From Rhodospirillales bacterium (GTDB taxonomy: Bacteria; Pseudomonadota; Alphaproteobacteria; Rhodospirillales_A; JACZKS01): a stretch of 52,143 nt of DNA. Position numbers and translations under genes: made by a program. The notes under the pieces are model-generated. The model was not told the DNA's origin. It did no database searches and saw only the letters and a list, made by a program, of their open reading frames with translations. This document shows positions 9,515 through 17,217 of this stretch, in pieces (the first letter of the stretch is position 1; each line of letters opens with the position of its first letter). The stretch is from NCBI GenBank assembly GCA_018648445.1, contig JABGRG010000013.1:1-52143 (forward strand), given 5' to 3'.

Positions 9515-10495
9515 TTAGGCGCGCGAAGCGATTTGCTCGGCTTTGCCCACCAGGTTTTCGGCCTGCTTGATCGAAGCGATGTCGATCAGGCGTCCGTCCA
9601 GCGAAACCGCGCCCAGGCCATCCTTGGCGGCCTGTTCCATGGCTTCGAGGATACGCTTGGCCTGGGTGACTTCTTTCTCGCTCGGCGTGAACAAGCCATT
9701 GGCAAGATCGATCTGGCTCGGATGGATGGCCCATTTGCCTTCGCAACCCAGAACCGACGAACGGTTGGCTTGCGCCATGTAACCGTCGGGATCGGAGAAA
9801 TCGCCGAACGGGCCGTCGATGGGACGCAGGCCGTTGGCGCGCGCGGCGACAACCATACGGGCGACCGCATAGTGCCACATGTCGCCCCAATGGACGTCGC
9901 GGTTACCGGCGTCGTCAGCATCGGTCAGAACGTGATACATGGGGTTCGGGCCGCCGATGACGGTGGTCCGGGCCTTGGTCGAAGCGGCATAATCGGCAAC
10001 GCCGAAGTGCAGCGATTCGTTACGCGGGCTGGCGGCGGCGATTTCGTTGACGTTGGCCATGCCAAGCGCGGTCTCGATGATCAGTTCGAAGCCGATCTTC
10101 TTCTCGACGCCACAGGCCATTTCGACCTGCGAGACCAGCATGTCCAACGCATAAACGTCGGAAACCGTGCCGACCTTGGGGATCATGATAAGGTCGAGTT
10201 TGCCCGGGGCCTTTTCGATGATGTCGATGACGTCCTGATACATGAAATGGGTGTCGAGGCCGTTGATGCGAACGGAAATGGCCTTGCCACTCCAGTCCAG
10301 ATCGTTCAGGGCTTCGACGACGTTCTTGCGGGCCTGCACCTTGTCGTCCGGCGCGACAGCGTCTTCAAGGTCGAGGAAAACGACGTCGGCGTTGCTGGCG
10401 GCGGCCTTTTCAAGGAATTTCGGGTTCGAACCCGGAACCGCAAATTCGGTACGGTTCAGGCGCGCGGTGCACTGTTCTACGATGTGAAAACTCAT
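9515..10495 (-). CDS. mcl1: L-malyl-CoA/beta-methylmalyl-CoA lyase (CitE-like)
   Basis: This 326-aa HpcH/HpaI-CitE family TIM barrel cleaves malyl-CoA to acetyl-CoA and glyoxylate, or beta-methylmalyl-CoA to propionyl-CoA and glyoxylate. These are steps of the ethylmalonyl-CoA pathway and related cycles. Recognised segments are DVVFLDLEDAVAPDDK, SVRINGLDTHFMY with the CoA-binding Arg, a catalytic FELIIETALG glutamate, and the C-terminal GKWAIHPSQIDLAN and RLIDIASIKQAE motifs of Mcl1 proteins. A strong GGAGGAG ribosome site precedes ATG 10495. Whether it serves acetate assimilation or another C-C cleavage cannot be told here, since no other pathway genes are present. Confidence 0.9.
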   Translation of the reverse strand: MSFHIVEQCTARLNRTEFAVPGSNPKFLEKAAASNADVVFLDLEDAVAPDDKVQARKNVVEALNDLDWSGKAISVRINGLDTHFMYQDVIDIIEKAPGKLDLIMIPKVGTVSDVYALDMLVSQVEMACGVEKKIGFELIIETALGMANVNEIAAASPRNESLHFGVADYAASTKARTTVIGGPNPMYHVLTDADDAGNRDVHWGDMWHYAVARMVVAARANGLRPIDGPFGDFSDPDGYMAQANRSSVLGCEGKWAIHPSQIDLANGLFTPSEKEVTQAKRILEAMEQAAKDGLGAVSLDGRLIDIASIKQAENLVGKAEQIASRA

Positions 10496-10639
10496 AACTT
10501 ATCTCCTCCCGGAAGAAATTAGGGAACATGGGTGTATCTGATTATCGTTGGGGCGCTATAGCTACGCCTCGAAAAATCTCTCGGGTGTTATAACCAAAGG
10601 TCGATACCGCCACTAGGCGTTTTTTCGCATACTGGAACG

Positions 10640-11620
10640 TCACGTATTATTGTCGAGGCCAATCAGCGCCAGCGGATGGGCGTCGCTAACCAGCGCCTTC
10701 ATGCGTTCGTCCAGAACGTGGGTGTAAATCTGGGTGGTCGCGATGTCCGCATGCCCCAGCATTTGTTGCAAGGACCTGAGATCTGCGCCGTGAGCCAGCA
10801 GGTGACTGGCAAACGAATGGCGAAGCACGTGCGGCGACACCCGTTTCGGGTCCAAACCCGCGCTAAAAGCCAGTTCCTTCAGGATCTGGGCAAATCGAAC
10901 CCTTGTCAGGTGCCCCTCGCGCGAACGCGACGGAAAAAGCCTGCGCGCGGCGGCGGGTGCGTTCTTTTTCTTGGGCAAGAACTCGTCGCGGACCTGCCGA
11001 TAGGCTTCCAGCGCTTCAACTGCGGGGTCACTAAGCGGAACCATGCGCTCCTTGCCGCCCTTGCCGCGCACGATCAGGATACGTCCGTCGCGCGACAGCG
11101 CCGAGAGGGGCAATCCCACCAGTTCGGAAACCCGCAGGCCGGTGGCGTAAAGAACCTCGAGCAGGGCGGTGCGGCGCAGCCCTTCCGCATCGTCCCGGCT
11201 TCGCGCCTCATCGAGAAGGTCGCCAACCTCGGTTTCATTCAAAAACTTGGGAAGCGGGCGGCCCAGCCGGGGGCTGTCGATGTGGGCGCTCGGATCGTCG
11301 GGACGATCCCCCGAAGCGTACAAAAACCGGAAGAATTGGCGCAGGGCGGAAAGCCGCCGGGCGCTGGTGCGCGGAGACATCCCGGCGTCCGCCAGCCGCA
11401 CCAGATATTTGCGAAGATCGGTCGCTTGCGCATCTTCGGGCGCGCGCCTGCGCCCCCGCATAAAAGCACCGAAATCGACAAGATCACGGTGGTAGGAATC
11501 CAGGGTGTTGGGCGACGCGCCACGTTCGGCAACCAGCATTTCAAGAAAAACTTCGACCTGCCGCGACGCCGGAACGTCCGGATGACGGGAACGACGGCCG
11601 GGGCGAAGGCGGCCTGTCAT
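10640..11620 (-). CDS. xerD: Site-specific tyrosine recombinase XerD
   Basis: XerD acts with XerC at dif to resolve chromosome dimers at the septum under FtsK control. The 326-aa protein has the N-terminal SAM-like core-binding domain (VEVFLEMLVAERGASPNTLDSY) and a C-terminal catalytic domain with all active residues. These are Arg in TGLRVSEL, Lys in VRGKGGKERMVPL, H-x-x-R in HVLRHSFASHL, His in LGHADIATT and the nucleophile Tyr in TQIYTHV. ATG 11620 is chosen because its start is coupled to a 5-codon mini-ORF left by a 14-bp duplication. The longer frame upstream runs into the preceding gene. Confidence 0.95.
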   Translation of the reverse strand: MTGRLRPGRRSRHPDVPASRQVEVFLEMLVAERGASPNTLDSYHRDLVDFGAFMRGRRRAPEDAQATDLRKYLVRLADAGMSPRTSARRLSALRQFFRFLYASGDRPDDPSAHIDSPRLGRPLPKFLNETEVGDLLDEARSRDDAEGLRRTALLEVLYATGLRVSELVGLPLSALSRDGRILIVRGKGGKERMVPLSDPAVEALEAYRQVRDEFLPKKKNAPAAARRLFPSRSREGHLTRVRFAQILKELAFSAGLDPKRVSPHVLRHSFASHLLAHGADLRSLQQMLGHADIATTQIYTHVLDERMKALVSDAHPLALIGLDNNT

Positions 11621-11637
11621 AATCGGCCTGTCATAAT
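11610..11637 (-). repeat. Perfect 14-bp tandem duplication over the xerD start, creating a mini-leader ORF
   Basis: CGGCCTGTCATAAT occurs twice in tandem (11610-11623 and 11624-11637). On the minus strand the first copy gives ATG (11634-11632), overlapping the TGA of the upstream gene as ATGA. It opens a 5-codon ORF encoding MTGRL. The TGA of that ORF (11619-11617) again overlaps the xerD ATG, which also begins MTGRL. Confidence 0.85.
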
Positions 11638-13397
11638 CCGGCGGCGAGCGCCGCTTCAATCGCCAACGCACGCGCACCCGCATCCTGTCCAACGGCTCGC
11701 AAGCGGGCCAGAACGTCACGCAGGATCATTGGATCGGCCTGACTTGGACCACCGTCGCCCAGGCTCAACAGACTGAGCATCACGGTCTCGCCAATGCGCA
11801 CACCCGACGCCGCGATGCGCAACTGGAACCACAGCGCGGGCCGGGGCATCACAACGGTCGAACGTTCCGGGCTATCAAGCAGGCTTTCCCAAAGGTTCGC
11901 CGGAACCGGTTCGTCAAAAGCATCGAACAAACTGAACAGCAATGCCCCCCGATCAGCCCCCTCGGGGTGTCCTTCGGCAAGGCTCCACCATTGCGCAAGG
12001 GTTGTCGGCGTCCAGCCGTCGGCATAGTCCGGACCGGCCAGCCGCAAAACAGGCAAAAGGGCGTTTATTGCCGAAGACGATTGCGCATCGAACAGAGCGC
12101 TCGCCCGCAACACGGCAAACCATGCTTTGGCAAGTTCGTAGTCGCCCGCCGCCAAAAACGCGCGCACCGCGGCCGGGGCAAACCAGGCCAGTTCCGCCGA
12201 CGGCGGAACGCCTTGAAGAACCGGAAGGAACGTACGTGCCGTCGAAGCGTAGCGCCCCCCTTCGTGTCCCAACGCCAATGCCCGGGCCGCAACTTCGGCC
12301 TGCGCCGTCGGCACCGTCTGGATCACCGCCGTGCGGTAAAGAAGCGCCCGGCTGAGCGGGCCGCTTTCGGCCTCGGTCCGCGACAACGGATTGGCCAGGT
12401 CCTCCGCCGAGAACGAAATGGAGGTGTAAAGATGGCGCAACGTCTCGACCGGAAGCGCGCCCGCAACCTCGGCCCGTTCGGCGGCTTCAAGGCGCAGTTC
12501 CACCGGCGCATTGGGGCTGGTCGCCACGGCGCGCAGAACCGCCGGGCGGTTGCCCGCGATAACGTCCGCGGGAAGCTGCACATTGCCCGCCCGCGCCATG
12601 GCCAAATGCAGCGGCGCGGGTTTGGCCATGCTTTCAATAACTTTATCGCCACCGGCCAACGCGTCGCCCAAGGCGAAGAAGACCTCGTCCTCAACGCCGA
12701 GTTCACGCAGCAGCGCAATGCCCAATTCGGCCTTGCCAACCTCGCCGGTAAGCATCTGACAGAAGATAAAGGCCTTTTGCCAATAGGGATCGTCACCCTC
12801 TGAAATCCGGCCGGTCGCCAGCGCGCAGGCGCGCGCGTTGTCGTTGCTCAGGAAATGCGTATCGGCTTCGATCCGCACGAGATCGGCGTTCGAGGCCCTG
12901 TCGGGCGCAGCCTGAAGCAACGCCATGGCGGCGTCGAAATCGCCCATCATCGCCAGCAAGCCCACCCGTTGCGGGATTAACGCGATGCTGGCCTCATCCG
13001 ATTCCGGCAGGGGTGCCGCCGACAACAGCAATCGCCGCGACAGATCGCGCATGGCCGCGGACGAGTTGTTCGCCGGGAGATGCGGCAGCAACCTTTCAAT
13101 CAACCGGCGCGATGTTCCCACCCACATTCGTTCACCGAAACCGCCGTTCGCCTTGGTCAGGGTTCCCACCGAGTCGGGATCGACGGTCAACAGCGCGTCC
13201 ACTTGCACACCATTGCCGGCCGGAGCCTCGGCAGGTTTTTCCGGAACCGCCGGGGCTGTCGGTTGCGGTTTGGGCGGTTCCAGACGTTGCGGCGGCGCCA
13301 GCAACAGCGGGCCGGTCTTTTGCGCCCCGGACCCGGCCGGAAAAGTCAAAACAGCCGCGAGAACGGCAATGCTGCAAATGAGGATTTTTGTTTTCAT
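11631..13397 (-). CDS. Secreted/periplasmic protein of unknown function upstream of xerD
   Basis: This 588-aa protein carries a signal peptide (MKTKILICSIAVLAAVL followed by a Gly/Ala cleavage region). A Pro-rich linker (about 30-62) and an alpha-helical, Ala/Leu-rich body without cysteine motifs follow. Spaced helix pairs such as GLLAMMGDFDAAMALLQAAPD and PAAVRAFLAAGDYELAKAWF suggest TPR-like solenoid repeats. No enzyme motif is seen. ATG 13397 is chosen because it gives a clean signal peptide and lies 4 bp after the stop of the 46-aa gene; an in-frame ATG at 13421 is possible. It is probably co-transcribed with the small ORF and xerD. A cell-envelope scaffold role is a guess. Confidence 0.82.
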   Translation of the reverse strand: MKTKILICSIAVLAAVLTFPAGSGAQKTGPLLLAPPQRLEPPKPQPTAPAVPEKPAEAPAGNGVQVDALLTVDPDSVGTLTKANGGFGERMWVGTSRRLIERLLPHLPANNSSAAMRDLSRRLLLSAAPLPESDEASIALIPQRVGLLAMMGDFDAAMALLQAAPDRASNADLVRIEADTHFLSNDNARACALATGRISEGDDPYWQKAFIFCQMLTGEVGKAELGIALLRELGVEDEVFFALGDALAGGDKVIESMAKPAPLHLAMARAGNVQLPADVIAGNRPAVLRAVATSPNAPVELRLEAAERAEVAGALPVETLRHLYTSISFSAEDLANPLSRTEAESGPLSRALLYRTAVIQTVPTAQAEVAARALALGHEGGRYASTARTFLPVLQGVPPSAELAWFAPAAVRAFLAAGDYELAKAWFAVLRASALFDAQSSSAINALLPVLRLAGPDYADGWTPTTLAQWWSLAEGHPEGADRGALLFSLFDAFDEPVPANLWESLLDSPERSTVVMPRPALWFQLRIAASGVRIGETVMLSLLSLGDGGPSQADPMILRDVLARLRAVGQDAGARALAIEAALAAGL

Positions 13398-13401
13398 GGG
13401 A

Positions 13402-13542
13402 TCAACGCGGGAAGCGGTCATCGGGAATTACTTTTTCAACAGTCGAAACCGGGGCCGGAATATCCCATGTCGCCAGGAAGACCGCTCCGCCGATAATTGA
13501 CGCCAACACGGTCAGCATGACCAATCGCGACAGGTTTCTCAT
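13402..13542 (-). CDS. 46-aa membrane-anchored small protein
   Basis: An unlisted short ORF reads MRNLSRLVMLTVLASIIGGA, then VFLATWDIPAPVSTVEKVIPDDRFPR. It has a positively charged start, one membrane segment or uncleaved signal anchor (about residues 7-24), and a short acidic/Pro-rich tail outside. ATG 13542 is preceded by GGAGAATGAAGAG, a good ribosome site. The stop lies 4 bp before the start of the 588-aa secreted protein, which lacks its own clear Shine-Dalgarno sequence, so translation coupling is likely. The tidy start, anchor and spacing make this a real gene rather than chance. The function is unknown. Confidence 0.72.
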   Translation of the reverse strand: MRNLSRLVMLTVLASIIGGAVFLATWDIPAPVSTVEKVIPDDRFPR

Positions 13543-13583
13543 CTCTTCATTCTCCGCTCAGCCGGGCCGCCGGTTCAAGGTGC

Positions 13584-13613
13584 TTCAAAAAGACAACCCT
13601 TTGAGATTATGAT
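13584..13613 (+). promoter_or_regulatory. Candidate promoter for aroK-aroB-CNNM
   Basis: TTCAAA (13584-13589), an 18-bp spacer and TATGAT (13608-13613) form a plausible housekeeping promoter. It lies in the divergent spacer about 100 bases before the aroK start. No operator is evident. Confidence 0.35.
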
Positions 13614-13716
13614 AGGTTTCAACTATGGCGACTTTTCGGCAGTTTATAAGTTCCGTCCGCGGCTTTCAACGACCGGACTTGGAGGAAAATTTGCACCGGT
13701 CGGCGAAGGGGAAAGC

Positions 13717-14268
13717 ATGGGAAGCGTAATTTCGACTCTGGGAGACCGCCTCATCGTGCTTGTCGGATTGATGGGCGTTGGCAAATCCAGCGTCGGCCGT
13801 CGGCTGGCCGGGCATCTGGAATTGCCCTTTATCGACGCCGACGACGAAATTGAAAAGGCCGCCGGTTGCCCTATCTCCGAGATATTCAGGCTCTACGGCG
13901 AACCGGCCTTTCGTGACGGCGAGCGGCGGGTAATCGCCCGCATATTGGCAAGCGGCCCCGGCATTCTGGCCACCGGCGGCGGCGCTTTCATGGACCCGGA
14001 TACCCGCGCCGAAATTGCCGAGAACGGTATTTCGGTGTGGCTGCGCGCCGATGTTGAGGTTCTCTATCAGCGAACCCGGCGGCGAAACACGCGGCCGCTT
14101 TTGCAAAATGGCGACCCGCGCGCAACCCTCGAGCGGCTGGCCGCCGAACGCTATCCGATTTACGCGCAGGCCGACATCACCATCGAAACAGACGGTGAAA
14201 AACTGACCGAAACCCTGGATCACATTGTTAATGAATTGAACCACCACGCGTCCTTGTCCGCGTCATAG
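13717..14268 (+). CDS. aroK: Shikimate kinase
   Basis: AroK phosphorylates shikimate at the 3-hydroxyl in aromatic amino-acid biosynthesis. The 183-aa protein has the Walker A motif GLMGVGKSSVGRRLA and the FIDADDEIEKAAG segment with shikimate-contacting Asp. FRDGERRV and the LATGGGAFMDPDTR substrate loop follow, and the lid RTRRRNTRPLL is present. ATG 13717, with a GGGGAA ribosome site 3 to 8 bases upstream, fits the family start. An in-frame ATG at 13609 would add 36 non-family residues and lies on the proposed promoter. aroB follows 13 bp downstream, as in most proteobacteria. Confidence 0.95.
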   Translation: MGSVISTLGDRLIVLVGLMGVGKSSVGRRLAGHLELPFIDADDEIEKAAGCPISEIFRLYGEPAFRDGERRVIARILASGPGILATGGGAFMDPDTRAEIAENGISVWLRADVEVLYQRTRRRNTRPLLQNGDPRATLERLAAERYPIYAQADITIETDGEKLTETLDHIVNELNHHASLSAS

Positions 14269-14281
14269 GAGCACGATCTAG

Positions 14282-15409
14282 ATGACACCGACCTCGAGCC
14301 TCCGCGTTGATTTGGGAGCGCGCGCCTACGACATCCTCGTCGGCCATGATCTGGTCGCCACGGCAGGCGCGAAAATGGCGGGCGTTCTGGCACAGCCACG
14401 CACGCTGATCGTCACCGACAGCAACGTAGCACCCCTTTACCTGAAGGCGCTTGAGGCCTCGCTGGACAGTGAAAACATCGAATACGCAAGCATCGTTCTG
14501 CCCGCCGGTGAAGGCACCAAGGACCGCGAGCATCTACATCAATTGACCGACTGGATGCTGGGACAGCGGATCGAACGATCTACAACCGTTGTCGCGCTGG
14601 GGGGCGGAGTTATTGGTGACATCGCCGGATTCGCCGCCTCCATGGTTCTGCGCGGCGTTGACGTCGTGCAGATCCCCACCAGCCTGCTGGCCCAGGTGGA
14701 CAGTTCCGTCGGCGGCAAAACCGGGATCAACTCGCGCTCTGGTAAAAACCTTCTGGGCACTTTCCATCAACCAATCCTCGTTCTCGCCGATACGGGAACG
14801 CTTGAAACCCTGCCGCCCAGACAACTCCTGGCGGGATACGCCGAAACGGTGAAGTACGGTCTAATCGAAGACGCAGCGTTCTTCGAATGGATGGACGCCA
14901 ACGGCGCTGCATTCTGCGACGGCGACGCCGATATTCGCCGCGCGGCGGTGTTGCGCGCCTGCGAAACCAAGGCCGAAGTCGTCGCCGAGGACGAAAAGGA
15001 AACCGGACGCCGGGCGCTCTTGAATTTCGGACACACCTTTGGTCATGCCTTCGAGGCCGAATACGGGTATGGGGATGACCTGCTTCACGGCGAGGCCGTT
15101 GCCGTCGGAATGGTCGTGGCGACCGATCTTTCGGTTCGCCTGGGCTTGTGCCCGCCCGAGGACGCGCGGCGTACGCGCGCCCACATGGAAAAGCTCGGAC
15201 TTCCGGTCGATCTGCCCAAACTCGCGCAGCCGCACTGGAATGCCGATAAACTTCTGGGCCACATGATGTCCGACAAGAAAGTCGAGGCGAAACGACCTAC
15301 ATTCATATTGACGCGCGGTATAGGAAAAGCCTTCACGACACAGGATGTGGAGGCGCAGCTGCTTCACGAATTCCTGGGCGAGACCCTCAGACCTGAGAGC
15401 GCAAAATGA
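14282..15409 (+). CDS. aroB: 3-dehydroquinate synthase
   Basis: AroB converts DAHP to 3-dehydroquinate in the shikimate pathway, using NAD and a divalent metal. The 375-aa protein shows the NAD-binding ALGGGVIGDIAGFAAS motif, the VPTSLLAQVDSSVGGKTGIN-type region (IPTSLLAQVDSSVGGK), and metal ligands in the GYAETVKYGLI glutamate, the NFGHTFGHAFE histidine and the LLHGEAVAVGM histidine. AGGAG in the spacer after aroK serves as ribosome site. Its stop overlaps the next start (ATGA, 15406-15409), so the membrane CBS protein is co-translated. Confidence 0.97.
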   Translation: MTPTSSLRVDLGARAYDILVGHDLVATAGAKMAGVLAQPRTLIVTDSNVAPLYLKALEASLDSENIEYASIVLPAGEGTKDREHLHQLTDWMLGQRIERSTTVVALGGGVIGDIAGFAASMVLRGVDVVQIPTSLLAQVDSSVGGKTGINSRSGKNLLGTFHQPILVLADTGTLETLPPRQLLAGYAETVKYGLIEDAAFFEWMDANGAAFCDGDADIRRAAVLRACETKAEVVAEDEKETGRRALLNFGHTFGHAFEAEYGYGDDLLHGEAVAVGMVVATDLSVRLGLCPPEDARRTRAHMEKLGLPVDLPKLAQPHWNADKLLGHMMSDKKVEAKRPTFILTRGIGKAFTTQDVEAQLLHEFLGETLRPESAK

Positions 15410-16695
15410 TTGAATATATTGTCACAATCGTTGTTCTTTTGGCCTTGTCGGCTTTCTTTTCCGGCGCGGAAACGGCGTTAACCGCAGCCTCGCGACCGCT
15501 GATCCATCAGTTGGAGCAAACCGGCAATTCCAGAGCCGCCATGGTCAGCCGCCTTTATGCTGACAAGCCGCGGCTTATCAGCGCGCTGCTGTTGGGCAAT
15601 AACCTTGTGAACATTTTGGCCGCCGCGCTGGCGACACGGGTGATGCTCGATCTTTTCGGCGACGCCGGCGTAGCCTACGCCACGCTGGTGATGACGTTAA
15701 TGGTCCTGATATTCGCCGAGATCATTCCCAAGACCTATGCCTTTCGCAATGCCAACGACATGGCCCTTGGCGTGGCGCCGCTGGTCCGCGCGGTCGTTTT
15801 TCTATTTCATCCGGTGGTCCGCGCACTTCTCTGGCTGGTTCGCGGAATTTTCCGCATCTTCGGAGCCGACATCCAGGACGACGACGCGGTCGGCGGCGGC
15901 GAAGAGGAATTGCGCGGCGCGATCGAGCTTCACGACGGTGACGAAACCGCGGTTCGCCATGAACGCGCCATGCTGCGCAGCGTCATGGATCTGGCCGACG
16001 TGCAGGTCGGCGAGATCATGGTGCACCGCAGGAACCTGGTTATGATCGACGCCGACGGATCGCCCGAAGAGATCGTCGCCCAGGCTTTGGCCAGTCCCTA
16101 CACGCGCATACCGTTGTGGCGCGAAACGCCGGACAACATCGTCGGCATTCTTCACGCCAAGGCCCTTCTGCGCGCCGTGCAGGAACGCAAGGGAGACGCC
16201 GCCGGGCTGGATATCGTCGAAATTGCCGTAAATCCCTGGTTCATTCCCGAATACACGCCGCTTCTTGATCAATTGCTGGTATTCCGTGAGCGGCGCGAGC
16301 ATTTCGCCCTTGTCATCGATGAATACGGCAGTCTCATGGGCATTGTGACGTTGGAGGATATCCTCGAGGAAATCGTCGGCGATATTACCGACGAACACGA
16401 CGTCACCGTAAGCGGCGTTCGCGTTCAGCCCGACGGCAGCTACGTGGTCGCCGGTGACGTGACCATACGCGACCTTAATCGGCAGTTCGAATGGGCCTTG
16501 CCGGACGAGGAAGCGGCGACCGTTGCCGGGCTGGTGTTACACGAAACCCGGCGCATTCCGGAAGTTGGACAGACCTTTATTTTCCACAACATCCGGTTTG
16601 AAATTCTGCGTCGGCAACGTCATCAAATCACGTCGGTGCGCATTACACCGCCAGACGCAAAGACATTGAATTTATCGACGGAAGCCACCAAATAG
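15406..16695 (+). CDS. CNNM/CBS/CorC_HlyC-domain membrane protein
   Basis: This 429-aa protein has an N-terminal CNNM (DUF21) domain with about four membrane segments (residues 3-20, 58-80, 88-108, 125-150). The family signature FFSGAETALTAASRP is present. Two cytoplasmic CBS domains (about 205-330) and a CorC_HlyC C-terminal domain (about 340-425) follow. Family members are linked to Mg/Co efflux or divalent-cation homeostasis. Coupling to aroB by a 4-bp overlap is common in alphaproteobacteria and does not by itself point to a shared pathway. The transport substrate is not determinable from sequence. Confidence 0.93.
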   Translation: MIEYIVTIVVLLALSAFFSGAETALTAASRPLIHQLEQTGNSRAAMVSRLYADKPRLISALLLGNNLVNILAAALATRVMLDLFGDAGVAYATLVMTLMVLIFAEIIPKTYAFRNANDMALGVAPLVRAVVFLFHPVVRALLWLVRGIFRIFGADIQDDDAVGGGEEELRGAIELHDGDETAVRHERAMLRSVMDLADVQVGEIMVHRRNLVMIDADGSPEEIVAQALASPYTRIPLWRETPDNIVGILHAKALLRAVQERKGDAAGLDIVEIAVNPWFIPEYTPLLDQLLVFRERREHFALVIDEYGSLMGIVTLEDILEEIVGDITDEHDVTVSGVRVQPDGSYVVAGDVTIRDLNRQFEWALPDEEAATVAGLVLHETRRIPEVGQTFIFHNIRFEILRRQRHQITSVRITPPDAKTLNLSTEATK

Positions 16696-16761
16696 GGTCG
16701 GTGAAGTATGCCGGGAATGGGAAAACCGTTGGTGGCATGATACGAGATGGGGGTTGCGAAC

Positions 16762-17208
16762 ATGAAGCAAAAGATCATTCCGGACATCATTCCGAATCAA
16801 CGTATCCGTACGTTGCCGCCGGAACACAAGGTCTTTGAAGCGGCGAAGTTGATGGTAAGCCACGATATCGGCGCCATCGTGATAACCTCGGAAGACGGAT
16901 TGATGGCCGGCATCGTGACCGAACGCGACTTGACGCGGCGGGTTCTGGCCAAGGGTCTGGACCCTACGAAGATTAGCGTCGGGGAAATCATGACACGCGA
17001 CCCGGACACGGTCAGCCCTGGCGATTCGGCGCTTGAAGCGCTGGAAATCATGCGCATTCGCCGCTACAGGCACCTTCCCGTCGTGGAAGATGGCAAAGTT
17101 GTCGGCATGGTTTCGGTGCGTGACCTTTACGAGGTCATGAAGGAAGAACTCGAGGCCAGCATTCGCGAAACCGAAGCCTTCGTTTTCGGCGACCGCTACG
17201 GCGCCTAA
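16762..17208 (+). CDS. Stand-alone two-CBS-domain protein
   Basis: This 148-aa soluble protein consists almost entirely of a CBS pair (about residues 8-70 and 75-135). The repeated core reads VSHDIGAIVITSEDGLMAGIVTERDL and IRRYRHLPVVEDGKVVGMVSVRDL. Such Bateman modules bind adenine nucleotides and act as energy or ion sensors. ATG 16762 has GGGGG eight bases upstream; ATG 16747, in frame, would add five residues and cannot be excluded. It lies 66 bp after the CNNM/CBS gene and is convergent with the large TPR gene. Its partner is unknown. Confidence 0.88.
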   Translation: MKQKIIPDIIPNQRIRTLPPEHKVFEAAKLMVSHDIGAIVITSEDGLMAGIVTERDLTRRVLAKGLDPTKISVGEIMTRDPDTVSPGDSALEALEIMRIRRYRHLPVVEDGKVVGMVSVRDLYEVMKEELEASIRETEAFVFGDRYGA

Positions 17209-17217
17209 CTCGCTGAT

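Noticed and set aside
9284..10522. A 412-codon plus-strand open frame across malyl-CoA lyase
   Set aside because: It is antisense to a clear, full-length CitE-like gene with a strong ribosome site. Its translation is low in hydrophobic order and shows no domain; high-GC codon bias opens this frame.
10608..10625. Plus-strand CGCC/GGCG stem followed by six T residues
   Set aside because: The stem is only 4 bp and no plus-strand gene ends upstream; it lies between two minus-strand genes.
10676..11776. A 366-codon plus-strand frame opposite xerD
   Set aside because: XerD has every catalytic residue on the other strand, and the antisense product has no recognisable fold.
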